A program made the position numbers and the translations under genes. This document shows, piece by piece, positions 1 through 10,330 of a stretch of DNA of 64,000 nucleotides. The notes beneath the pieces are model-generated. The model ran no database searches. It was not told where the DNA came from and saw only the letters and a list, made by a program, of their open reading frames with translations. Position 1 is the stretch's first letter; each line of letters starts with the position of its first letter. The DNA lies in assembly GCA_028751875.1 (NCBI GenBank), contig CM054145.1:51518283-51582282 (forward strand). Direction: 5' to 3'. This stretch comes from Rapana venosa (Eukaryota; Mollusca; Gastropoda; Neogastropoda; Muricidae).

Positions 1-59
1 AGCTAAATCTGGCGGAGTCTAACCCTCTCTAGGTAGCAGGTGCATGCCGGGTATGTTCG

Positions 60-300
60 CTTTATCCGTGCCGCCGGCCCTAGCAGGCCTACACGTTTGT
101 GGATGTGATTCATCATGTGCACAAGATGTTCTGCGTGCGTTTGCTGACGCCACCTCGGTTTACAGTCTTATTTGAGGGACTTTTCTGGGGAGGGGAGTCG
201 GTACTGACGTTATCTCGGGGGAGAAATCCATTTAAATGGAGCTCAGACTAGAAATAGGGACCCCAGTTACAGTTACATCATAAGTGCGCCACTCATCACT
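60..300 (-). repeat. Diverged SINE copy (tail type 1 family)
   Basis: This stretch carries, in degraded form, landmarks seen in better copies at 12.45, 17.74 and 20.31 kb: 'gcacaagatgttctgcgtgcg', then the central 'acctcggtttacagtct' segment, then a 'ggagtcggtactgacgtta' segment and the remains of the head. Reading order places the tRNA-like head on the minus strand. It probably lies in the intron upstream of the first visible gene 1 exon. Bases 300-613 show nothing else recognisable apart from a T-rich tract leading to the splice acceptor. Confidence 0.5.
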
Positions 301-613
301 TGCCTGTTCCGCCAACTATCTTAATTATTCTCGGATTTTTTTTCTTCGATTACAATATGGTATGATTCATTTATTTATTCATTGACACTCTTATTCCAAA
401 CATACCTAACTGTCAGTGCTAAGCAACTTTTGTTTAATGGACGATATTCTGTTTTGCTTTGTATCGAAGCTCTTACTTTATCTATGCCTGTAGATTCTAG
501 ACAAGATTGGAATGTGAGAATAGTGCTTGTGTTTTTCTTAAGGGGGTCGAAAATAGGGATGTAGTTGTCTGATATCATGGTACACTCATTCTTGTTGGGT
601 TTTTTTTTTTCAG

Positions 614-3600
614 AGTTAACCACAGCTGTTGAAGTGGCTGAGGCCGTTGCCCTGGAGAAGGTGTCGCCAGACAGGGTGGCCACGATGATGAGGATCTGTC
701 TGGAAAAGCACGACATGGACACCAGCATAGCTGAAAAGTTCGAGGAGGAGGAGATCAGTGGGGATGTCCTGGAGGACTTGGACGAAGACCAGATCAAAGA
801 ACTCTTCCCAGACCTCAAACTGGGCAAGCGTCTAAAGCTGAGAAAGGTCATCGCCGAAGCGCTGCTCGAGCTGCAGACCACACCTGCCCAGGCTGTCGGG
901 GGCGGGCCAGGGAGAGCAGAAAAGCGGAAACTGGAGACCTTCAGGGTGTTCGATACCAGGCCTGGCCCTCTGGATGTGTATGAGACAGGGTACGTGTTGC
1001 CTGAGGAGCAGTCCAGGCCCGGGTTCCCCCTGCACCCTCTTCACAAGTACCACGTCCTCCAGAAGGGCGAAGACGAGAAGAAACTGGCCCAGCTGGCTAT
1101 CCAGTTTGCAGCCGCCTGCATGAACGAGAGAGTGAACGGCACATTTCATGTCGGGGTGGCGGGAAAGTACGACACGGCCCACAAGTTTGCCGCTGGAGAG
1201 ATTGTTGGCATGCCCGTAGATAAACGAAGGTGCGAGTTCGCCGTGACGGAGGAAATTTACCGAGCGTTCTTCCCCGACCAGCAACTGATCGCTATCAAAT
1301 GCATCAGAGATCCGGTGTTCGTTCCTGTTGTGGGAAAGGGCGGCGGCCCCGACACTTGCCTGTATGTGGTGGAGGTAGACGTGGTGCCCAACTGCAGTCT
1401 GGTGGAGAACTCGGCGTTCTTCTTGAACCCGGTCAGCGGGCGGCACTCCCTGCTCTTCAGGTACATTGACGGCGCAGCCAAAGCGGCGGAAGGACAAGAC
1501 CTTACCGTGTTCATGAGTCAGAGAAAGCAGCTGACGGCCCAGAGGAAGGACAGCGAGAAAACGTCCAAACCACGGATAGCTCCCATGCCGAATCTCAACA
1601 GAAAGCTTCACAACCTGTTGACCGGTGAACACGACTTTGAACTGACCGATCTGTATCTCCTCCTGTTCCTGGCTCCCTGTGCCAAGGACCTGTCCAGCCA
1701 GGCACTTGTGGACAACTTCTCTTTTGTGAAGAGCTTGTCACCCCTGGCTGTTTTCGATTTTGATTCGTCAAATCAGTCTGCGGATGGACAAGGGAGAGGA
1801 CTTTCTTCCTTCGTGGAATCCACCTGGGACAAGTCTACAAAGCTTTGACAACAGACAACTTTGACAAGGACAGCGAGGAAAACAAATCGTGTGGTGGGAA
1901 AGACGGTGTTTCCAAACTTCTGGAAAGCATCGAAAACTCCTCCTTCAAGTCGTGGATTTTCTGCAACGGATACGCTCCGCTCAATAAAGAAGAGTACCAG
2001 GCAACAGCCTGGAGAGCTAAGCGCGCCGAAGGCTTCAAAGAAGCCATACGTTTCTACAAAGGCAGCTGCCCCCTGAGAAAGCAAGTGTCATCATCTTGCT
2101 TCTGTCCAGGAACTACGATGTTCTCTTGGGAGCTTTGGAGGAGATCTTCACCAAGTTTCCAGACCAGTGGATCCTAATAGCAGAGTCGGAGAAAATTGCC
2201 CAAGATCTGATGATGGAAGTGGTCAGGAGATGCTACGTGGAGAAAAACGTCCTGGAGGAAAGGTCAGTGATAGGGATGCCGTGGTCACACGTCAACCAGA
2301 GTATTCTGAACATATGTGGCTACAATCCTGGCACAGGATGCACGCTTCCCACCTCCACCCACACACCGTGCTTCATGAAAGAAAGGGAAATGAATGAACT
2401 GTCAGACCTGGAAATTCTCAGCGCAAAGCAGTGCGAAGAAGATCATTTGATAAAGAGGGGCAGTCAGGAGGAGATCGAAAGTAAAAAGCGAAAAGTGGAG
2501 ATCGACTACTACCGCGGAAAGCAGGTCAGCTGGTGGAACTTTTACTTCGGGGACCACGTGCTGCGGAGAGTTCAGTTCAACGGCCTTCTGAGCGAAGTGG
2601 ACAAGCGCCTGGCCGGGGTCATCCCAGACGACGAAAAAGTGGCCGTCATCTCACTGCTCCATCAGCGAGGGGCGGGAGGAAGCACCACAGCTCGAGAAAT
2701 TCTCTGGGAAAAGAAGGGGGAAGTGCGCTGCTGCGTGGTGAAGAGGATCACTGACCAGACCTGCGACCAGATCGCGCGCCTCAGGAATTTCCAGGAGCAG
2801 TCTCAGCCGCAGCCTCCTCTGGTTTTGATCGATAACGAAGATCAGGAAAAGGTTTTCCAGCTTTGCTCTCAGATGAACGAGAAGGCGCGGCGAGAGGCAA
2901 GAGACAGGGGATTCCATGTCTTCTGCGTTCTCATCATTTGCGTGCGTATGACAGAGTTTTCAAAGAAGAAAGACAGGTCCAAAATCACCCTTGGCCATGC
3001 TCTTCAGACAAATGAAATCCAGTGGTTCCGATCCAAGTACGAAAATTTGGAAGAACTGTACAAGAAGCAGCAGCTTTCTCTTCATCCCAAACTGCTCATT
3101 TCGTTCAACATTTTGAAGGAGAATTTCAATCAGCAGTACATCAAAGACGCTGTAGGAGAATTCGTCAGCAAGATTGTGGAGATCCGAGAGAAACAACTGC
3201 TCAAGTACATAGCTCTCATCAACAGCTTTGACCCTGACTTTCAGAGCATTCCCATGAGCTGCTTCAATCCCGTGATGTTCCCTGAACATGGCAGACCAAA
3301 GCAGCTACCAAGGCTGGGTCAGAAAACCTTCGCCAAAGACGTCCACTGGGAGGCTTCTCTGAGCCAGTCCATCAACGTCCTCCTGAACAGAACCTCAGAA
3401 TCATGCCTGGGAGGTGACATCAAAGCTCTCAGGATCATCAGCAGCAATTTGTCTCGTGAGATCCTCAAGACCTTGTGTCTGACGGAAAAGAAGAAGACCA
3501 GCGACGTCATTTTGGAGTTTCTTCACAGCGCTGTCTTCAAGCCAAGCAACGAATCCAGCGTGCAGAGTAAGCTTGTCAAGATAATGAAAGACATGCTGAA

Positions 3601-5393
3601 GAAGAGAGCAGCTTCAAAGTCAGGGCGTGCGAAATTCTCACCAATCATTTTGGAAATCGGAAACAACGAAGGCTTTGAAACGGCAGCTGGAGTTCTGAAA
3701 GTGGGTTTTGAGAAGTTCGATGATCCGATGATAGCACAGCAGATTGCACGGATTTACATCCATTGCCAGAACTGGAAGCATGCAGAGAAGTATGCTCAAA
3801 TCGCTCTGATATGGTGCCCAAGAGCTCATACCTGTGCGACACTCATGGTCAAGTCTTTAAGGAGAAACTGATCTGTGTGCTGAAGGACCGTCTGGAGAGT
3901 GAAGAGATCCTGGAGGGTGACAGAGCCAGAGATGTGGTTGACATGGCCTTTGAAGCCATCAAAATCTTTCGCCGGGAGCAGATGCTGAGCGATGACGATG
4001 TCACCGGCTACAACAACTGTGGCTTTTTCTCCGAACTCCGTGTGGTTGTAACCGTCCTTGACTGCTGTCGCTTTTTCCGCGCTTTCAAATTCGACACGGG
4101 AGAGAAACTGCACCGTTTTCTTGTGACAAAAGGGGACCTTCCCCCTGAATTGCTGGAAGAACTTGGCGAAGAGCGAGTCGCTCAGCTGAAGGATTTGTAC
4201 CGTGACTACGAAAAGCCAATGAGGCGGCTTGAGGATGAGCAGATCCAGTTGAAAGAAGACTCCTGCTATCAGTACAGTCCCAGCTACAACAACAGCATCA
4301 AGGAACGCAAGATGTTCGTCCATCTGCAAGAGTGTCTGGACACGTATTTCGGCGAAGATTCCGATGAAGTCCCTGGGCATTTGAAAGAGGCAGATGCTTG
4401 CGAATTCCGCCGGAGAAGAGTCAAAAGACGAGGTGGGAACTCACTGCGATCCATATACGGCCTGAGAGACGATGACAACGCGGCAGGTGAGTTCATAGGC
4501 ATGCACGCCCTGATAGAAAAGAACGTGAACTCCGAGTTCTGTAATGCCTTTGACCTGAAGACAACACTGAACCTGACAATGGCCCGGATCTCACAGGACG
4601 AGACCTATGCCCGGCGTCTGTCTTTGCAGTGCGTTTTGGAGTGGACTCTGAAGCTGTACGACAAAACGAAGGACAGCGACAATCCCTACCTGGAGGCCTT
4701 TCTGTACCTGGTGATGTTCCACTGGCCCACAGACTGGCGGCTGCAGCAGAAGGAACTCATCCTCTGCCCCTGCAACAAAATCAGAGAGGTGATCCGGGAA
4801 TGGAAAACAGCCTTTCAAAAGAACCACCCGGCGCAGAAGGAGCAGGAAGGCAAGAAACTGATGGACAGGAGAAAGAGCACGACCTTGTTCTTTCTGGGAC
4901 ATGGGGAGGGCTTCCGCGAGATTGTCTTCTACAGTGAGCTGCAGGCGTTTGACTCGGGCCACAAAATGGGCGACAGCATCTGGAACACTGCCGAGGCCAA
5001 GAGGAGGCTGAAGAGGTTGCAGGGCACCCTCTTGCAAGGAGGAGGAGAAATGTCCGTCACCATTCACTCGCAGAAAGGCAGCGCCACCACTCTGACCATC
5101 CCAACCTCCTTCCCATCAAGGACCCCTCGCTGTGGCAGAAGAGTGTCCACTTCGTGCTGGGCTTCTGCTGGTCAGGCCCCAAAGCCTTCTCCGTCACCCG
5201 TGACGACCAGGCCTTGGACCTCCAGGCAGCCTCCACGCCCGTCAACTTCTCCGAGCCCAAGAAAACCTTCGACCGCAGCCAACAGAAGATGATGTCCGCT
5301 GTGGCGGTCACCGAGTTCTGGCAGCTGTTCTACGACAACCGGGCTGAGCGAGGCTTGGTGGAGAGGGACATCAGTCTGTACGATAAAAACCCG
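614..5393 (+). CDS. SAMD9/SAMD9L-like protein, main exon (gene 1, frameshifted)
   Basis: Giant exon of a SAMD9-family protein; human SAMD9/SAMD9L are cytosolic antiviral, growth-restraining STAND-like NTPases. The acceptor is a T-run plus CAG at 611-613, leaving a phase-1 start; the donor is CCG|GTAAGT at 5,394, phase 0. Domains by nucleotide: SAM about 664-860; AlbA_2/Schlafen-like about 930-1,400, with the typical MNERVNGT..VGV stretch; Sir2-like region about 1,600-2,330, including SWIFCNGYAPL; P-loop NTPase with HQRGAGGSTTAR near 2,661-2,695 and Walker B PLVLIDNED near 2,815-2,840; TPR-like DPMIAQQIARIYIH near 3,720; OB-like C-terminal part about 4,870-5,200 (TTLFFLGHGEGF, FVLGFCWSGPKAF). 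The frame shifts by one missing base near 1,825, 2,061, 3,810 and 5,114. Each segment is otherwise open. The exon is 4,780 bp against 4,778 in intact gene 2, and about half the residues look identical by eye. It is either a young pseudogene or carries sequencing deletions. No initiator is in the window; 5' exons lie further left. Confidence 0.88.
1821..1830 (+). other. Frameshift 1 in gene 1 (about one base missing)
   Basis: Upstream the open frame reads ..SSFVEST; it hits TGA at 1,846-1,848. Similarity to gene 2 (its segment QVHKTLTTDNFD) resumes in the next frame as QVYKALTTDNFD from 1,830. The codon before that glutamine is one base short compared with gene 2. It lies in the Sir2-like region. 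Confidence 0.8.
2056..2063 (+). other. Frameshift 2 in gene 1 (about one base missing)
   Basis: Gene 2 reads FYEKQIPKENARI here. Gene 1 reads FYK, then two bases (GG), then QLPPEKASVI in a different frame starting at 2,063. A single lost base next to the AAAGG run explains the change exactly. Confidence 0.8.
3806..3812 (+). other. Frameshift 3 in gene 1 (about one base missing)
   Basis: Gene 2 reads ALGMDPTNFYLLDTLGQVFK. Gene 1 leaves this alignment after the AL codons near 3,806 and resumes as MVPKSSYLCDTHGQVFK from the ATG at 3,811, one frame over. It lies at the end of the TPR-like region. Confidence 0.8.
5110..5117 (+). other. Frameshift 4 in gene 1 (about one base missing, C run)
   Basis: Gene 2 reads TSLPISDKSMWNRTVSFVLGF. 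Gene 1 reads TSFP in one frame, then IKDPSLWQKSVHFVLGF in the next from 5,115. The break sits at a short CCC run, where single-base deletions are common both in nature and in long-read data. Confidence 0.8.
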
Positions 5394-6433
5394 GTAAGTC
5401 CAGAGACTTTGGGGGGGGGGGGTCTTTTTTTCCAGTTGTTCCATGCAAGTCCTTGTGGAAGCCTGAACAGAGGTAACGTGTGCAAACGCACACGTAAATA
5501 TCGTGCGCACACATTAAAATCAAATCCATGTTTGTGGAGAAGGGTAGGCCAGTGATGGCCTGTCGTATGAATAATACGAATATGCCCAGCATGCAGCATG
5601 TGGCATGGGGACGATTGAGCTCCGCTCTGTTCAGTTTGCCCAAGACGCTTCTTACGAATTTCATTGTAGGAAATTTCAGACAAGAACCGAGCCCTGGACC
5701 GCTCGCTTTCTAGGCGGGCGCGTTACCATTAGAACACCAATCCACCAATGTTTATGGTGTGGCGTTGTCAACTGTAGTAACCGTACAGTTTGTTTGTTTG
5801 TTTGGTAGGTGGATGTGGTCTGTTCCCGTGGAAATCCTCGCATCTGAACTGATGGAGGACTGCTACGGAGCGCTGCATAATGCAGTGGATAGACAACGCC
5901 TAGGTGTCAGGTGGTTGTCTTTATATCGTTGCACAGGGAGGGAGCGGGCTGGAGTGGCCGAGTGGTAAGAGCATTGGACGGCCTGGGCTCCCCCGGAAAA
6001 GTCCTTTGAATGAGACTACCAAGCGAGGTTCTGTGTGCAAACTCGCTCAGAACTTCCTGCGCGCATGTTAAAACTCATTCTGCGTTTTGGAAGAGTAGAC
6101 CATTCGTACCACCGATAAGAACGGATGACAAAAAAATATATATATTGAAAAACTTCATACACACTGGGGTCGTATTTTAGACATCATCCCCGAAGTCGGA
6201 ATGCAGCTACCTTCGTGGTGGGGGTGCAGAAACAACGACCGCATACGCAAAAAAACCCCAAAACAACCCAACAAAATCTCACCATTTGGTGAACCTCAGC
6301 GCTCTAGCCGAGGAACGACCACAAAGAAATAACCCCCCCACCCCCCAAAAAAATAAAATAAAATAAAATAAAAATAATCGTTGCGTGTCAACATCGTATA
6401 AGGAAGTCGCCTATTCTTTGCTCTGGGTTGACA
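5394..6433 (+). other. Intron between the two gene 1 exons
   Basis: A GTAAGT donor opens this 1.04-kb interval and a TTGACAG acceptor closes it. It contains a G-run (5,412-5,422), a minus-strand head fragment of a SINE (about 5,690-5,750, with the landmark 'tttctaggcgggcgcgttacc'), a GTTT microsatellite near 5,787, and a full SINE at 5,945-6,330. Confidence 0.75.
5945..6330 (+). repeat. tRNA-headed SINE (tail type 2)
   Basis: The head reads like a tRNA A-box ('gagtggccgagtggtaagagc'). It is followed by the central 'gagactaccaagcgaggtt' segment (diverged), the 'cgttttggaagagtag' segment, and a tail with 'catccccgaagtcggaatg', 'ctaccttcgtggtggg' and 'gctctagccgaggaacgac'. Other copies of this tail are at 36.3, 38.1 and 61.5 kb. 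Confidence 0.7.
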
Positions 6434-6535
6434 GATGAAGGCAAGGATCTTCGGAAGAAGAAGGAGAGCCTGGAGAAGAAGCGACTGGAGCTGGTGGAGA
6501 AGAGGACGTCGGTGCTGCAAGGTCCCGACCTGTGA
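6434..6535 (+). CDS. SAMD9-like gene 1, terminal coiled-coil exon
   Basis: A 34-codon exon (stop included) rich in Lys, Glu and Leu. It ends with EKRTSVLQGPDL and TGA at 6,533-6,535. It aligns without gaps over 29 residues with the terminal exon of gene 2 (DKRKNVLQAAD). The visible acceptor (ACAG at 6,431-6,434) would put the message in a wrong, Arg/Trp-rich frame. The right frame needs the G at 6,434 inside the exon, as if a second G had been lost at the junction (ACAG|GAT becoming ACAGAT). That makes it the fifth apparent single-base deletion in this gene. A short coiled coil is the likely structure; the function is unknown. Confidence 0.72.
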   Translation, partial: DEGKDLRKKKESLEKKRLELVEKRTSVLQGPDL

Positions 6536-7154
6536 CGCGAGTGTGGCTGACGTCTGCAGTTGCCAGGTCAGCCGGCCAGCTGAGCCAGCCCGTGGCCAGG
6601 GGCAGGGAACTCTCTCAGGCCTGCGCCCAGGCACACGACGACTTCTTTGCAGTGGTTGGTTTTGGCTTGGGTTTGCTTTGTGCTGGGTGTGTTTTGTTTG
6701 GTCTTCTTGTCGTGGCACCAGATCTTCCTTTCCAAGAGTTTGGATTCTTGTAGATCTGCGGGTCAGAGTCCGCGAACGCAGGCACACGAGCAGGAAGATG
6801 GAATGTGGCAGACCACGCAAGAGCGAGTCTCGCCTTTGATGGAGATGAGCCGTTGTCCTTCTGCGCATGTTTGAGTGTGAACAACGCCATTCTGCTTAGG
6901 GGAGCCTGTCAGGATGTTGTCAGGAGAGGTATTAAACACACTTTTGGGGGGGGAGGGGGTTCAGTTTGTATTTCGTTGTTGTCGTGGTTGTTCATATCGT
7001 TTGATAAGTTGTCCCAAAGTGTATAAATAATTGCAGGGTATGTTTGAGAGTTGTATATGCTAGTTTTGGATATACGGATCTTTGAACATTTAGAGTTGTT
7101 TTAAGGGGTGGATAGAAGTAGCAATTTGATAACCGAAGGAACTGTCGTAATAAA
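6536..7154 (+). other. Gene 1 3' UTR with AATAAA at 7,149-7,154
   Basis: Non-coding sequence follows the TGA. The first clear AATAAA is at 7,149, inside 'cgtaataaaacatg', and is a plausible poly(A) signal. A G-run lies near 6,946-6,958. The actual cleavage site cannot be read from the sequence. Confidence 0.5.
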
Positions 7155-7900
7155 ACATGTTAGTTTACAACAACAACAAAAAACAGCAACCGCACACACC
7201 AAAAAACAACCAAAGTTTGCTGTGCCATACCTTTGGGCAATGTGTTCAGGAATTTTATGATGATGATGACGATGACGATGATGATGAAGATGCTGAATGT
7301 AACGATATGATGATGATAATTGTTGTTATTGTTGTTGCTGCTGATAATGATGATGGTGATGAGGATGATGAGGATGCTGATGATTAAATACATGATGAGA
7401 ATTGTCATACTGATATCTGAAGAACATTGGACTTTACTACTTTTTAAAAAATGTGCTGTGGTATACATTTCGGCAGTAAAATACCTAATTGCTTCCTAAT
7501 TGTAACTGCTGAGACCAAAAACCAAAAGCCACCACTAACTGTTGTTCATGTATTGTATATAGCTTTAAGTCACGGCAGAGTTGAACTCTGCATGAAATTT
7601 GGGCTGCTTTCCCTGGGGAGAGCGCGTCGCCACAAGAGCAATGCCACCCATTGTTTTTTCCCTGCTACTAATGCTACTGACAACAATTCAGGAGCAAATA
7701 ATATATTTTTTTAAAATCGGATTGTTTAAACATCACCGCTTTCTGTAAGTTTACGTTTGCTCATATTCTTTGTTTGTGTACATGTTATATATAGGTTTTG
7801 AACGTTTCTGACCCGTCAATATATCTACTGAATTTAGTATTAGATACTTACGCTCTCTCTCTCTGTTTTAAATTGGCACACATCTTGAACATCAGATATG
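7155..7900. repeat. GAT/GTT microsatellites and a SINE fragment
   Basis: Imperfect (GAT)n and (GTT)n tracts fill 7,257-7,385 and give false acidic ORFs. A minus-oriented SINE tail fragment (type 3, 'aagtcacggcagag..gagagcgcgtcgccacaagagca') lies at 7,565-7,650. The remainder is AT-rich with nothing recognisable. Confidence 0.6.
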
Positions 7901-7984
7901 TATTTCACTACTGATGCCTGGTGGTCAATGACAATGACTGGATTTTTCAATCATCTACTTTTTACCCTGAAAATTGTCCTGCAC

Positions 7985-8252
7985 TGTATGTGTGTCTGTG
8001 TGTGTCTGTGTGTTTGTCTGTGTGTGTCTGTGTGTGTGTGTGTCTGTGTGTGTGTGTGTGTCTGTGTGTGTGTCTGTGTGTGTGTGTAGCCCAGACGACT
8101 GTGGATTTAAAAGAATATATTTATTTTGTATGGCGCCCTGAAAATTCCCCCTCCCCCCCATCCCCCCATACATTTTGTAAGACAATACACAAACGTAAAA
8201 ATAAAAACAAACAACGACCAAAAAATACACACTCACACACCACACACACAAA

Positions 8253-8325
<73 letters not shown>

Positions 8326-8400
8326 CCACACACACACACACACACACACACCCACAAACACCCCCCCCCCCCCCCACACACACACACACAGAAACACAGA
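7985..8400. repeat. (TG)n tract followed by (CA)n tract, inverted pair
   Basis: 7,985-8,088 is TG/TCTG repeat. 8,228-8,394 is CA repeat broken by a C-run at 8,359-8,375. A spacer of about 140 bp separates them, so the two tracts are complementary. A short SINE-tail remnant ('ttcattatcctcgaaataaaag') follows at 8,410-8,433, then (CAA)n at 8,473-8,502. Confidence 0.85.
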
Positions 8401-8502
8401 AACACACACTTTCATTATCCTCGAAATAAAAGAATAAAAGAGATACATACATAAATAACTAAAAACCACACACAACAACAACAACAACAACAACAACAAC
8501 AG

Positions 8503-8879
8503 CACCAGACAACCAAACAATAAGTGGAAGAAAGAAAGACTTTGAGGTGGAGTAGTTCTTAACAAGAGTATGATGTAAGCTGGCACCTTAGCACCTAGGC
8601 CTTGTCCATCCACTTGCAGGATGCATGCAGCCCGCCCTCCCTCCCTCCCTCCCCTGGTTAATTCCTGTCTTGTGCCTCTCTGTGCCATGTCACGCCCCCC
8701 ACCCTCCTCCCCCATGTCTGTCTGTCTTTCTTGGTGGTCATCAAGCCATCTGGTTCCATGCCAGTCTGCCAGGAGGGGTTCTGCAGCTGTATTGTGGCTA
8801 CCAGTCTGTGTGCCGCACCCTTTATAGTCCCATCTACTTTACCCTCGTTTTGCAATGTGAACTGCCTCCTTCCCTTCTT
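8503..8879. other. Unassigned spacer, C-rich then mixed
   Basis: No open frame here looks like protein and no repeat landmark was found. CCCT repeats occur at 8,632-8,655. The long apparent ORFs that cross it owe their length to the repeat that follows. Confidence 0.5.
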
Positions 8880-9427
8880 GTTGTTGTTCTTCTTTTTCGT
8901 CGTCGTCGTCGTCGTCATGGTCGTCTTCTTCTTCTTCTTCTTCGTCCTCTTCTTGATCTTCTTCATCGTTGTCGTCGTAGTCGTCATCATCGTCGTCGTT
9001 ATGGTCTTCTTCTTCTTCTTCTTCTTCTTCGTCGTCGTCGTCGTCGTCGTCTTCTTCTTCTTCTTGTGCATTCTTCTTCTTCTTCTTCTTCTTCTTCTTC
9101 TTCTCGTCGTCGTCGTCGTCATCTTCTTCTTCTTTGCATTCTTCTTCGCATTCTTGTTGTTGTTGTTGTTCTTCTTCTTCTTCTTCTTCTTCACATTCAT
9201 GTTGTTGTTGTTGTTGTTCTTCTTCTTCTTCTTGTTCTTCTTCTTCTTCTTCTTCTTTCTTTCTCTTCTTCTTCTTCTTCTTCTTCTTCTTCTTCTTCTT
9301 CTTCTTCTTCTTCTTCTTCTTCTTCTTCTTCTTCTTCACATTCTTCTTTTTCTTCTTCTCCTTCTTCACATTCTTCTTCTTCTTCTTCTTCATCACATTC
9401 TTCACATTCTTCACATTCTTCTTCTTA
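8880..9427. repeat. 545-bp polypyrimidine tract, (TTC)n with (GTC)n and (GTT)n
   Basis: Almost pure (CTT/TTC) repeats with interspersed GTC, GTT and TTCACA blocks; the longest near-perfect TTC block is about 9,262-9,337. Such homopurine/homopyrimidine stretches with mirror symmetry can form triplex DNA. The Ser/Phe/Leu or Lys/Glu 'proteins' in its frames are artefacts. Confidence 0.9.
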
Positions 9428-9672
9428 AAGGAGTGTAGATTATCATAACTGTTTCCCTCCTGCAAACTTTATTTTCATTTCTGTGGCAGCCTACAGAACA
9501 TGGCAGCGACTAAGTGTTGATGTTACTCGTGACAATATACTGATTATAAGCATCAAGTTGACATTTATTTCACTCAGTATTGTCTTCAGGGTAAAACTGA
9601 TTGACCCAACCATACTAGTCTCACGTTTTACCTGCTGTAAACTCCACGTTGCGGGACAGTGTGTGTGTGTGT

Positions 9673-9727
<55 letters not shown>

Positions 9728-9795
9728 TTTTATTGCAATAAAATTATATTTACATGTATACTTTTTATACATGCGTTTGTACAACTGAAGGTCAT
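9428..9795. repeat. Spacer with a (GT)n microsatellite
   Basis: A (GT)n run occupies 9,659-9,726. The flanks are AT-rich and show nothing recognisable. Confidence 0.7.
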
Positions 9796-10330
9796 TAATA
9801 GTAAGTTGTTCCCTGTAAAGTATTTGCCATAATTTCGATTTTAGTGTGTTAATAGTAAGCTATCTCCCTTAAAGTATACTGTCATAGTTCCCACTTTAGC
9901 GTGTTAATAGTAAGCTATCCCATGTAAAATAGTTGCCATCATTTCAATTTTAGTGTGCTAATAGTAAGCTGTCGCATGTAAAATAGTTGCCATAATTTCG
10001 ATTTTAGTGTGCCAATAGTAAGCTATCTCCTTGTAAAGTATTTGCCATAATTGAGATTTTAGTGTGTCAATAGTAAGTATCCCTGTAAACTATTTGCCAT
10101 AATTTCGATTTTAGTGTGTCAGTAGTAAGCTATCTCACGTAAAGTATATTGCCATAATTCCGATTTTAGCGTGTTAATGGTAAGATGTTCCCATGTAAAG
10201 TATTTGCCATAATTGCCAATTGGGTGTTTATAACATGTTATTTCCCTAAAGTATTTGCCATAATTGTCATTTAGATGTTTTCATGATATTCTATTCCCTG
10301 TAAAGTATTTTGCCATAATTGCAATGTAAT
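9796..10330. repeat. 54-55 bp minisatellite, about 10 copies
   Basis: The unit contains 'taatagtaagctatc', 'tgtaaagtatttgccataatt' and 'cgattttagtgtg'. Unit starts fall at 9,796, 9,850, 9,905, 9,959, 10,013, 10,068, 10,120 and 10,175, with weaker units to about 10,330. Copies are diverged (point changes and short indels). Confidence 0.85.

Noticed and set aside
832..1632. 266-codon minus-strand ORF opposite gene 1
   Set aside because: It is a shadow of the SAMD9-like coding frame; its protein has no recognisable domain.
6435..6839. 134-codon Arg/Trp-rich ORF as the gene 1 C-terminus
   Set aside because: The neighbouring frame gives a coiled coil that aligns without gaps to gene 2 and stops at the matching place.
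8625..9438. Several long ORFs (over 200 codons) on both strands
   Set aside because: They consist of Ser, Phe, Leu, Lys or Glu runs translated from TTC/GTC repeats.
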